The position numbers and the translations under genes were made by a program. The notes below the pieces were generated by a model. The model worked only from the letters and a program-made list of their open reading frames with translations, searched no databases and had not been told where the DNA came from. A stretch of DNA of 64,000 bases from Acanthosepion esculentum (taxonomy: Eukaryota; Mollusca; Cephalopoda; Sepiida; Sepiidae): the NCBI GenBank assembly GCA_964036315.1, contig OZ038487.1, positions 53,387,282 through 53,451,281 on the forward strand. Direction: 5' to 3'. Position 1 is the stretch's first letter, and each line of letters starts with the position of its first letter. Shown in pieces: positions 22,604 through 32,934 of the stretch.

Positions 22604-23475
22604 ATGTCAATAAGAAGGGTATTAGAAGATATCAAATCTCTCTCTTACAGGACCTTGTTGCTGTCAATATTGTTTCCATCTCTTGAAATGGACCTCCAAT
22701 CAGTAGTTAACTGGGGCAAGAAATGGCTTGTAATTTTTAATGCCTCTAAAACAAAACTGCTTTCAATTAACCACCATAGAGAACCATTTCTGACTACCAT
22801 CAGCATGGCTGATACTAGACTACAGGAGAGTAACACGCTGCACCTTCTTGGCCTCATGTTTTCAACTGACTTCAAGTGGAGCCACTGCATTGAATCAGTA
22901 GCTGCATCTACTGCAAGGAAAGTTGGGTCACTGTATCATGCCAGAAAATTTTCTTGTCAGAATCCAACTTGCACATTTACAAATGTCCCATTTGTCCATG
23001 CATTGAATACTGATGCCGTATCTTGTCTGGTGTTCCTGCTGTACATCTCAAGATTATTGAAAAATCCAAAGAAGTATCTGCAATGTAATTAATCCTGACC
23101 AGATATCTTGACTGCAGTCACTTTCTCACTGATGTGTTGTAGTTTCCCTTTGTCTTTTCTACAAATAGTTTCATGGCAACTGCTCTGACAAGATTTTTTA
23201 TTCTGGTGTCCTGACTACATGAATTTAAGTGTGCTACTAGACTGACATCTAGGTCCCACCCTTTTACTGTTGAAAAAGTTAAACGTAACCGCCACTTCTA
23301 CTCCAACAGTTTCTTTTCTTGTACTTTCCACCTGTGGAACTCTCTTGTCTTCTTGAATCCTGTATCATGTTCTGTTCTTTCCTCAGTCCTCCCTATTCTC
23401 AGTCTTCTCTTTCACTCTCTTTAACCCTCTGTGTACTAGTGGCATTTCTGCATTCCATGGGGTGAAATGATAAAA
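22604..23475 (+). pseudogene. LINE ORF2 C-terminus and 3' UTR
   Basis: The first 160 codons are open: WGKKWLVIFNASKTKLLSIN, HHREPFLTTISMADTRLQES, LLGLMFSTDFKWSHCIES. This is the region after the RT palm. Frameshifts near 23090 lead into the conserved tail, with remnants of CRHFYSNS-like and HLWNSL-like blocks at 23290-23350. The 3' untranslated end (TAACCCTCTGTGTACTAGTG, then GGGGTGAAATGATAAAA) is that of the 54.2-kb copy. 5' truncated. Confidence 0.8.
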
Positions 23476-23486
23476 ACAAAAGTGTG

Positions 23487-23641
23487 TTTACATTAGTCGG
23501 ACTATTGTCCTCATCTTTGTCGCCATATTTGTCACAACGTTTCAGCCGTTGTACGCTCCGGCCTTCTTCAGGTGGTTGGAATTTCGAACTGAACCCTTTA
23601 TTTCGATCACTGAGGTAGACTGTTTTAGTTCCACGAGCCAT
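23487..23641 (-). mobile_element. SINE family 2, tail copy (inverted partner)
   Basis: On the minus strand this is the tail of SINE family 2, beginning ATGGCTCGTGGAACTAAAAC and including CACCTGAAGAAGGCCGGAGC and ACGGCTGAAACGTTGTGAC. It is about 96% identical, by eye, to the opposite-strand copy at 23801-23955. It lies directly after the 3' end of the LINE copy. Confidence 0.85.
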
Positions 23642-23654
23642 ACCCAGATGTCCT

Positions 23655-24005
23655 CAAGGACACATGGCACAGTGGATAAAGGCGTTGGTTAGATCCAGTG
23701 ACAGACCCAAAGAGTGTGAGTTCAATACCCGGTTAAGGCAGTGGAGAACTTTCAGAGGGAAAATTAGCAGGAGATAACTGATAACTGACATCCATCAAAC
23801 ATGGCTCGTGGAACTAGAACAGTCTACCCCAGTGATCGAAATAAAGGGTTCGGTTCGAAATTCCAACCACCTGAAGTAGGCCGGAGCATACAACGGCTGA
23901 AACGTTGTGACAAATATGGCGACAAAGATGAGGACAATAGTCCGACTAATGTAAATACTGTACATAATACCTCATCTCAGAAATATAGACAGACTCTAAA
24001 GTGTG
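23655..24005 (+). mobile_element. tRNA-headed SINE, family 2
   Basis: The tRNA-like head has an A-box-like ATGGCACAGTGGATAAAGG and a B-box-like GAGTTCAATACCCGG about 40 bp apart, as in pol III promoters. The tail (23801-23955) carries CGAAATAAAGGGTTCGGTTC, CACCTGAAGTAGGCCGGAG and CGGCTGAAACGTTGTGAC, and ends CTCATCTCAGAAATATAGAC. The 41.7-kb copy has the same head-tail order. The lengths and layout are those of a tRNA-derived SINE; octopus OR/OK families are of this type, but I cannot assign the family name. Confidence 0.8.
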
Positions 24006-24029
24006 TTTGTTTTATTGCATCTATCTGTA

Positions 24030-24200
24030 CAAAACGTTCAAGCACCCTATTTTCTGTTTTCCTCTGCATCTCTTTCCCTGCAAATATTAAAGTTTTCAAA
24101 ACTTTCTTTCCTCATAATGTATCCACAAAATTTCAGCTGTGCTTTTTTATAGTTCTTATTTCCTTAGAACATTTTCATTTTGCAATATTATCATTTTACA
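24030..24200 (-). pseudogene. RTE 3' fragment
   Basis: CTTTCCTCATAATGTATCCA, CAAAATTTCAGCTG and the following TTCTTATTTCC parallel the CTTCATTATGTGTCC..AAATTTCAAGT block of the 47.6-kb RTE copy (the HIMRKEGLEN region on the minus strand). It is strongly decayed. Confidence 0.4.
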
Positions 24201-24204
24201 TACA

Positions 24205-24845
24205 AATAAGAACACAAAAAACTCTCATGTAAAATCCTTGTTTATTCATCTCTTGGCTTGTGAGTTTGGAGCTTTGGGTGTTTTCTCCAAATCTGGATCT
24301 TCTTTTCACAAGGAGACTTTATATCTCTTCTCTCATCAGGTGATATGTTTATATAACTTCCTCTCATCTGGTTGTCCCACATGTGCACCTCCTAAATGCA
24401 GATGGGTCGACTAACAGTTTACATTTCAGAGACAGCCATTGATATCCTGTGAGGCATGAATCTGCACTAGGCAACTAGAAGGTCACTTCTGAGTATATTT
24501 TGCTATAATCTGGGATGATTTCAGTATATATTGGGGTCAGAACAGACCAATTTCTCTTACAGCAAATATCCCTTATTGACATTAAATATCTTTTTGGAAA
24601 CATGTTGATGATTATTGTATAGTGTTGTTTTATAACCTGTGATCAGTAGTCAACTTCCTGTCCTCTGACTCTCTACTCTATACATTTTATTTCTCTAATA
24701 ACCAACATATGTAAATAGGTAAAATCCTATTTGCCAATCCCACTACAATTATATTTGTTTGCATGCATTTGAAACTGCATACTCCCTCCAAAGGTGGATT
24801 TGCCAGTCGCATGCTTAACTAGTTTTGAATTCAGTGTTTTTCTTC
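24205..24845. other. Unassigned DNA
   Basis: No gene or repeat was recognised. Confidence 0.45.
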
Positions 24846-24849
24846 TTCT

Positions 24850-25195
24850 GGAATGTTTGCCAAGAGAGCTCAGTTTGCCTTTCTATTTAACCCCATTGCT
24901 TGTTGAAGAGGAGATGGCTTTATTTATTTTCCTAGCATATTTGAAATTGAACACAATGGCCTTGGATGGAATTTGAACTTGGCTTGCTGATTTCACATTA
25001 CACATTGATAACTGCCACATTGATTGATTTGTTTTTATGGTTGATCAAACTTTTGTGGGTTATTTAAAGCCATAAAATATTTTTGGTTGTGAGAATTTCT
25101 TTTGGAGATAATAATGATTTTTACTGATACAAGTTCTACTAATTAACCTATATCTGGGGGAGAAGAGTTGGATTTCGTACAGACATATACAATTA
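24850..25195 (-). mobile_element. 5S-headed SINE, two adjoining body/tail pieces
   Basis: 24850-25015 matches the SINE body on the minus strand (CAAGTTCAAATTCCATCCA). 25015-25195 matches its far tail (GGGTTATTTAAAGCCATAAA, GATACAAGTTCTACTAATTA, then GGGGAGAAGAGTTGGA), shared with 39.2 and 60.6 kb. They may be two truncated copies or one rearranged copy. Confidence 0.6.
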
Positions 25196-25324
25196 TATTT
25201 CTAGGTTATATGCAATTATAATTATAATGGGGAAAAACACAAATAAAAATGTATACTTGCAACTGTTTTGGAAAATAATTCCTTTCATTCTTTTATAGTT
25301 AAATATTATATAATCCTATTTTTG

Positions 25325-25435
25325 GAGAGACTGCTGAGAAGTTCTCAGCCTGAACTAGTTTCCAAAATCTGACCAGATATAAGAATTTTTTAAAGGAATT
25401 CTTAATCAGTCTGAGAACTTTTCAGCACTGTCTTA
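25325..25435. mobile_element. Small foldback MITE (GCTGAAAAGTTCT ends)
   Basis: The left end GACTGCTGAGAAGTTCTCAG and the right end, inverse GACAGTGCTGAAAAGTTCTC, are inverted repeats of about 25 bp around an 60-bp core. Related ends lie at 37865-37960 and, one end only, at 30690-30715. The ends are mariner-like in style, but no target duplication is clear. Confidence 0.55.
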
Positions 25436-25439
25436 TCTA

Positions 25440-26545
25440 TATCATAAATGTGAATGTCAGTGTGTCACTGTGTCACATTTTTCAACTTTATTCTTAGAGG
25501 CCGTAGTCCAACATATCATTCCATTTTTGAATTAGGCTGACTCTGAGTAAATTAAAAACATTCCAGGCCGTATCTGGACCTGCAATCATGAAATTTTGGG
25601 TTCCAAGTTTTCATTATTGTGATTGTTTTTGGTGATTTTTTGCGACAAAATTTTCATACATAACAGTTTTTATAACTTAGAAATAAATTTGGGAATAATG
25701 GAAATTAATTGTAAAATCCAGTGAAAGTCACCCATGAAATAAAAATAATTGTTTGTACAGAAAGTAAGGACCTACGTACATCAAATTGTCTTTAAATTAA
25801 GTGGTGGCAGAAGAATTACTGTTGAACTTTTTAAAAGTAATATTAAATATTAATGCAATACTTAAATTCAGCAATCAATTTTGAGTTCTTCTGTAGTTTA
25901 TTGTTGCTTGTCACATCTACTCATCCCTACCTATTGTGATGAAGACCCAGTCAAGAGCCCCCCATAGGAGCTAACTTAAATGTAACCCAAGAGGGAAGCT
26001 TTTAAGCTAGTATTTATATATGTGGTAAAAGGTTGTGTTGTTTTTGTTATGCTTTTGAGATTTAGAAGTGAATAGGTTTCCCTCTCTATTCCATTTGATA
26101 TTCCCTGCTTTTTTGCTCTGTTTTAATCACTGAGTTAAAAAAATTAACTGGACAAAATAGAATTCTATCAAAAAAAAATGGCGAAAATATTTTACTAACA
26201 AAAAATATAACAGATTACAACATAAAAAAAGACAATATGCGTGTCTTTTGTCAAAAAACATTAAATAGACCACATGACTTTTATATGATCAGTACATTGG
26301 GAAAATAAAAAAATTCTACACAATTTCATGAAAATAATGACTTTTAGTCATTGATTTTAGAAAAGTTTCATTTTGTACAATACCAACTGACAATCTTAAT
26401 ATCTATTTATTGATAAAAACATTGATATTAAATGTCAACAAGAATTTTACTTCCAATTTGTCAGATTTTAAATCCTTTTAAATATGTTCTTTTTATTATA
26501 TAGTTTCATTATATGCACACACATATACACGTAATTATATTGTTT
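25440..26545. other. Unassigned AT-rich DNA
   Basis: No gene or repeat was recognised; A/T homopolymers are common. Confidence 0.5.
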
Positions 26546-26549
26546 AAAA

Positions 26550-26615
26550 TTGGCTATATTTATAGAGGAGGAGTGCTTAATATTGGAGATAGAGTGTTTA
26601 CATATACAGACAGTG
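26550..26615 (-). repeat. Foldback family 1, partial copy
   Basis: On the minus strand it reads ACACTCTATCTCCAATATTA, AGCACTCCTCCTCTATAAAT, matching the flank of the 28.2-kb palindrome (ACACTCTATCTCTGATATTG). A perfect 9-bp hairpin GTGTGGACA..TGTCCACAC-like pair sits just beyond at 26610-26632. Confidence 0.5.
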
Positions 26616-26619
26616 TGGA

Positions 26620-27112
26620 CATAGGAGTCCACACTTCATGGTGATTGTTGGTTTCATATTTCAATGTGGTCTTCAAACCAGGTGCAACTACTCCTTTAGC
26701 ATTTAGATGTTACTGTAGCTTTATAATATATAAAGATATTAAGAACCAAATGTGATCCAGAATAACAAGAATAGAAATTTAAAGAAATCCCCTAGAAACA
26801 GAAAAAACTACTCATTGCAAAACATCATTTAAGAAAAGTAAGAATGCAAAGAGTACCACACTATCAAAGCATATATGGCAACCAAATATTCAATTACTTT
26901 TCCAGAATATGGGAACTTTCTTAACAAAAAATCAGAACTCATATCCAAATGCAGAGACAAAAACAAATGCTTTCTACATTAACTACACTTATATCATAGC
27001 TACAAAGAGTCAACAAAATCCCATAACCTAATTCAATTAAACATAGAAATGAAAGAAAAAATATTGCAAACAAACAAATAAAGAGTATAAATGAAAGAAA
27101 AAAAAAAAAAAT
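26620..27112. other. Unassigned AT-rich DNA
   Basis: Nothing recognised. Confidence 0.45.
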
Positions 27113-27114
27113 AT

Positions 27115-27200
27115 ATTGTCTGTATTTAGGCAGCATTTTTTCATTGATGCATGTTTCATTAAATTATATAGACAAGTGTGGTCTATTTATTTTATGTAAA
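27115..27200 (-). repeat. Repeat U2, short fragment
   Basis: GGCAGCATTTTTTCATTGAT and GCATGTTTCATTAAATTATA correspond to the fixed block of the copies at 49.7 kb (GGCATCATATCTTCATTCAA) and 54.39 kb (GGCAGCATATTATCATTAAG). In translation this is the ETCLN.(N/D).MLPKYT-like motif on the minus strand. Confidence 0.55.
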
Positions 27201-27204
27201 TTCT

Positions 27205-27819
27205 TTTCATATCGTCTGATAAGCTTAATAACATTATAATTAAATGAAGAAAGAAAAACACAATATTGATACATGTTTTTTAATCCTATCTAAGCTTTTG
27301 CCTTACATAAGCCATTATCAAATATGACAATTACATTACAATATATTATGCAATACACGGACAAGACAGTGATGATAGTCTGTTTCTGTTTACATGGAAG
27401 ATTTCCAAGCAACGACAAACTCGTGTATATAAAGACACTGGAAGCAAAAATTGCACTGCAGCTCATGTCGTCACACATGACCAGGCGAGAGTGAATTCAA
27501 AAAGTATTAAGTATGAGAAGCCGTTGGTATAAACCAATGGCTTCTGTTACCAATTATAGGCATTTAAGAATATTTGTGGATATTTCATAGTTTATTTTGT
27601 CCAGGTTAGGTTTCAACTGTTTTATGTATAAAGCTTCAAGAATATTTAGTTTTTGTTTATCCTTTACACGTTTAAGTACAGTTTTTTTGCTAGGATCTGT
27701 TGTAGATATATTAGTATTTACTAATTTTTTTAGTATATTTTCATCTTGTTATAGTTATAAACAAGATGAAAATATATATTATAATTTTTTATTAATTTTT
27801 GGTATATGTTACAATTTTC

Positions 27820-27820
<1 letters not shown>
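27205..27820. other. Unassigned AT-rich DNA
   Basis: A 27715-27790 segment contains a short inverted pair (AGTATATTTTCATCTTGTT and AACAAGATGAAAATATATA). Nothing else was recognised. Confidence 0.5.

Positions 27821-27821
<1 letters not shown>

Positions 27822-27903
<82 letters not shown>
27822..27903 (+). repeat. (TA)n tract
   Basis: About 40 uninterrupted TA repeats directly before a SINE head. Confidence 0.95.
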
Positions 27904-27905
<2 letters not shown>

Positions 27906-28100
27906 GCATGTGGCTAAGTTGTTAGAAGGTTTGCTTTCTGAACATGAGACCCAGGTTCGAATGTCACCATGGTTGATTTGTCAGGAAGGAAACTTTCTGA
28001 TGTTAACAGCCTGGAGGGGGATAATCCCAGCATGCAACACCTTTGGAAAGTGCCTGAAAACTATACCATGGCTTTGACCTAAGCCTTGTGAGTGAAATAT
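27904..28100 (+). mobile_element. tRNA-headed SINE, family 1
   Basis: The head has A-box-like ATGTGGCTAAGTTGTTAGAA and B-box-like AGGTTCGAATGTCACC at tRNA spacing. The body continues TTGATTTGTCAGGAAGG, GATAATCCCAGCATGCAACA, CCTTTGGAAAGTGCCTGAAA and GACCTAAGCCTTGTGAGTGA, then a short (TA)n in place of the 3' end found at 52.1 kb. Transcription by pol III from the internal boxes would be expected for a live copy. Confidence 0.8.
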
Positions 28101-28118
28101 ATATATATATATATATAT

Positions 28119-28317
28119 AAAAGTGAACATTGAAGTCAACACTCAAAGGCAACAGGCTGTTTCATGCTGGATGCAGTCATCACATCCAGCATGAAACAGC
28201 CTGTCGCCTCTGAGTGTTGACTTCAATGTTCACTTTTATATTTATATTTACATACACTCTATCTCTGATATTGAGCACTTTATCCCATAAATATAGCACA
28301 TCTTAAAACTACATTTC

Positions 28318-28330
<13 letters not shown>
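28119..28330. repeat. Foldback family 1, palindrome with TA flanks
   Basis: Arms 28119-28173 and 28183-28237 are inverted copies of 55 bp with only a few differences, around a 9-bp loop. They include TGAAGTCAACACTCAAAGGC and its inverse. The right flank (TCTCTGATATTGAGCACTTT) is shared with 22.3 kb. (TA)n tracts abut both sides (28099-28118 and 28321-28376). Confidence 0.9.
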
Positions 28331-28377
<47 letters not shown>

Positions 28378-28383
28378 CTAAAG

Positions 28384-28480
28384 GTTTACACTCCTCCCCG
28401 TGTTTTGAACAGGTGTAGAGGTTTATCCCTTGTTTCATATTTAGGATTGGGTTTCCAGTTCCTTTTAATGTCTTGTCATT
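28384..28480 (+). repeat. Foldback family 3, single arm
   Basis: GTTTTGAACAGGTGTAGAGG, TTTATCCCTTGTTTCATATT and TAGGATTGGGTTTCCAGTTC match the right arm at 13788-13846. It follows a (TA)n at 28321-28376. Confidence 0.75.
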
Positions 28481-28895
28481 CTTTTTCAATCTCAGTAGCC
28501 TCTTTGTATCTTGTTGGTATTATTGCTTCGCTTGGGCTGAATTGATTTTTAAAAAATGCTTCTCATCTCAGCAATTCTAACAAGTTCACATCTTTACTTG
28601 AATAATTTAAATTTGAATCAAGTGATTGAAAATAAATGGTAAAAGGTTTGATGTGGCTCAAATTTTCAGTGTTTGACGTATTTCTTTATTTTTATTATGT
28701 TAAATTTCAAACATTTTGTACCTTATAAATCTTTATTTATCATTTTGCTTTTAAGTAGACTGGATTTCCTCAGAAGGAATTAAATTGAAACAACAATGAT
28801 TAACTGGACATAACAGTGATCAATGAGCAAACATCACTTCCCTTAGATCATCAAACATTTTTTTTACAAGAGTTCACCCAGTACAATGCTCAAGA
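28480..28895. other. Unassigned DNA
   Basis: Nothing recognised. Confidence 0.45.
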
Positions 28896-28899
28896 GCTA

Positions 28900-29269
28900 C
28901 TCAAGTAGAGGATTCCTGAAAGATGTGTGTGATATGAGTGTAAGAGGAGGTAGTAGGAAGTGAATATTATGAGAATAAGGGTGATAGATAATACTTGTCC
29001 CTTGACTTGTAGAGATTAAGATTGTAGTGTTTAGGGAAGCATCCATGCAGGAGTAGCAGTTCTTGAGAAAAAGCTGTGTGGAAAATTCTGTTTACAGTTG
29101 TAATATGGAGGAAATGAGAATGATTCAACTCAATACATGAGTCCTATTTGTGAAGGTATGTGGAACTAAGGAATAAAGCTCATTTGAATATTTGCCACAA
29201 AGAATATTGACAGGCTTGCAACATTGTATCTGTGGGAAAGATGCTGCAGAGTTGAAAACAAGATGCACA

Positions 29270-29270
<1 letters not shown>
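28900..29270 (-). pseudogene. LINE 3' end, short copy
   Basis: The minus strand begins [20 protein letters not shown], the degraded form of LQSLSHRCAIASLCLFYKYF at 53.8 kb. It then passes through frameshifts to the tail that matches 3640-3760 (AGATTAAGATTGTAGTGTTT, AGGGAAGCATCCATGCAGG). A long TA array bounds the 5' truncation point. Confidence 0.7.
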
Positions 29271-30590
<1,320 letters not shown>

Positions 30591-30599
30591 TGTTTTTCT

Positions 30600-30715
30600 A
30601 CAGGGAAGTTCTCCATCATTTCCTCTTCCTAAAATCTGAGCAAATGACCAAACGTCCAAAATTTGTTTGTGAGAAAAAGTTTTCTTGGTTAGGCCAAGAA
30701 CTTTTCAGCACTCAA
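30600..30715. mobile_element. MITE end, GCTGAAAAGTTCT family
   Basis: GGCCAAGAACTTTTCAGCAC on the right is the inverse of the end motif of the 25.3 and 37.9-kb elements, and AAGTTTTCTTGGTTAGGCCA forms an internal inverted pair. The left end is not clear. Confidence 0.4.
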
Positions 30716-30892
30716 CTCACTTATTCTAGTATCTTTGTTTTCCTCTGCAACTTTTTTATTCCTCCGATAGCACCTCAATGCTACCTCTCCTCTTCTTTGT
30801 TATCAACTGCTTTTCTTCTTTTTACCCACTCCTACTTTTCCAACTCTCCATCTTCTTCATTCCTCCTTCTCTTCTCCTTCTCACTTCTACTC

Positions 30893-30906
30893 CTCCCCTT
30901 CTTCTT

Positions 30907-30937
<31 letters not shown>

Positions 30938-30963
30938 TTATTATTATTATTATTATTATTATC
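30893..30963 (+). repeat. (CTT)n(ATT)n compound microsatellite
   Basis: About fourteen CTT units turn directly into about ten ATT units inside a longer pyrimidine-rich tract (30730-30965). Confidence 0.95.
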
Positions 30964-30969
30964 ATCCCT

Positions 30970-31392
30970 TTAATTTGTCTATCAAAGTACATATTATTTT
31001 ATGTATTTAGCTTAATTTTTTTCCTTTTCATTCATTTCCACTTCTCTCTCTAACAGACAAAATATGCAATTTACCCTTCACTTATTCTCCACCAAACTAT
31101 TTGCCCTAACCCTACTCTGCCCTTATCTGCCAGGGCATACACACATTTCCCTCTCCAATTTCATTTTGAAAAGAATAGTGCCAACAACGGTCAACCAGCC
31201 TCTGGTGTGAATATCTACTCCTGTTTTGTATTTTGTAGTACTTATTTATTTCTTTTTTTATCACCATTTCATCCAAAAGAATAAAGTACTACATCTACTT
31301 TTCTGTTTACATTGTTTTCTATATCTGCTCATGGCACTTTACCTAAATATGATGTTTATTCACAGGAGAATAAACAAATGAGAAAAAATGCA

Positions 31393-31395
<3 letters not shown>
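30970..31395. other. Unassigned DNA
   Basis: Pyrimidine-rich at the left edge; nothing recognised. Confidence 0.45.
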
Positions 31396-31396
<1 letters not shown>

Positions 31397-31435
<39 letters not shown>

Positions 31436-31487
31436 TGTTTATTCACAAATATATATATATATATGCATGTTTATTTGCATGTGTATG

Positions 31488-31531
<44 letters not shown>

Positions 31532-31718
31532 TGTTTATTCACATACACACACATATATAAATATATCTGTATGTGTGTGCGGGTTCACATATGTCTATAT
31601 ATGTTCATGTATATCTGTATACGTATATTTGTTATGTTCACATGTATATGTGAGTGTGTGTGTTTATATATATATATATTTCTATGTATGTATATATGTA
31701 TATATGTGTGTTCATGTG

Positions 31719-31752
<34 letters not shown>

Positions 31753-32100
31753 CACATATGTATATATTATATGTGTCTATATTTTTTGTGTGTTTATATA
31801 TATATGTGTGTGTGTTTGTGTCTGTATTTTTATGCATGTGTATATATTTTCATATGTATATAGATGCAAGTCTGAATTTTTGTTTATATATATATATCTT
31901 CAAATATCTATATATGTGGGTGTTTTCACATATGTATATATATCAGTGTGTGTGTTTTTTGTATTTTTGTATGTATGTGTGCATATATATTCACATATGT
32001 ACATATATATGTATGACTGCATTGAGAAATATACAAATAAAATAATTTATTCATACACACATACAACCCTATCCATATATATATATATATATATATATGT
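31397..32100 (+). repeat. TA/TGTA/ATGT microsatellite block
   Basis: TA cores (31397-31432, 31491-31528, 31735-31751, 32076-32098) are embedded in TGTG, ATGT and CATA words. The open frames of 70-204 codons here (Tyr, Ile, Cys, Val, Met) come from composition and encode no recognisable protein. Confidence 0.9.
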
Positions 32101-32104
32101 ATAT

Positions 32105-32220
32105 TATAATTTTTTTTAAAAAATATGATTCCTTCGCTACATAAGAGTTCTCATGTTTCAAAAACAAGAGCCAAGACCCTCAATATAATTTTTGAAATTA
32201 CTTTCATGTGTCATTATGTA
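32105..32220 (+). repeat. Interspersed repeat U1
   Basis: ATGATTCCTTCGCTACATAA and CATGTTTCAAAAACAAGAGC match, in opposite orientation, 19.6-19.7 kb. Both lie beside (TA)n. Confidence 0.5.
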
Positions 32221-32224
32221 GATA

Positions 32225-32721
32225 CATGTATATATATAAAAAGAGGATGTCTGTGTGTCTGTCTGTGTGTCTGTCTGTGTGATACCTTGTCACTCGAGAT
32301 CCATCCAACCGATTTTGACCAAATATGGCACATACATTGTACAATGTAAGAGATAGCATAAAAAATCAATAATTGTTAAAATATCAATAATCAATAAAAC
32401 CAATCAAAAATCGATAAATTCAACTTTTTTCCTCTGATTTAGTTCAAACTTGGTATGTATGTTTCTTACATCATGCCATGCTCAATGATATCTTATTTTT
32501 ATTTCTACACCACTACATTTAGCAAAAGAATGTGAAAAACAAACAAATGATTTCAACACAAATTTTAAACTAAAAACTCCCTCAATTTTCCAGCAATCTA
32601 ATACAAACTTCACTCACTTGTAGCCAACAATTGATTGTTTAACAGTCATTTAACCTGATAATTCATTCCACTCATATAGTGAAAACCCGTGTAAATAGGA
32701 AAAAATAGCTATTTTTACTAG
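32225..32721 (+). mobile_element. Candidate non-autonomous Helitron
   Basis: The left part has TATATATAAAAAGAGGATG followed by (TGTC/TGTG)n and CACTCGAGATCCATCCAACC, a layout seen in small animal Helitron-like repeats (from memory). Near the right edge a perfect hairpin AAAAATAGCTATTTTT is followed after one base by CTAG then T, as expected for a Helitron terminus. The 5' TC end is not certain, and I see no second copy to confirm the borders. Confidence 0.4.
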
Positions 32722-32724
32722 TTA

Positions 32725-32930
32725 CTTTCTTATTTTTCATTGATCTTTCAACTAATTATTGTCAAACATAACAATTGTTTTATAAATGTATCCTCTTTTA
32801 CATCCCTGGTAGCACACTGACAAATTGAATTGCAAAAACTAAAAAAAAATTGCAGTCTGAAGTGGATCTTCATATTGCCTGTTTTACCCCTTCATGTCCT
32901 CGGCTAACCACGATTGGATAAATACAGACT
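32725..32930. other. Unassigned DNA
   Basis: Nothing recognised. Confidence 0.4.
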
Positions 32931-32934
32931 TCTT

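Noticed and set aside
23860..23900. Calling a functional hammerhead ribozyme in the SINE 2 tail
   Set aside because: The two core strands are present, but no cleavage triplet and no complementary stem I or III could be found in either copy.
23399..24232. Two conserved frames beginning MARGT, one on each strand, as possible small genes
   Set aside because: They are the two inverted copies of one SINE tail; conservation is due to recent duplication.
31312..32119. Frames of up to 204 codons in the TA/TGTA block
   Set aside because: Cys, Val, Tyr, Ile, Met bias is caused by TGTA and TATA words; no domain or signal pattern.
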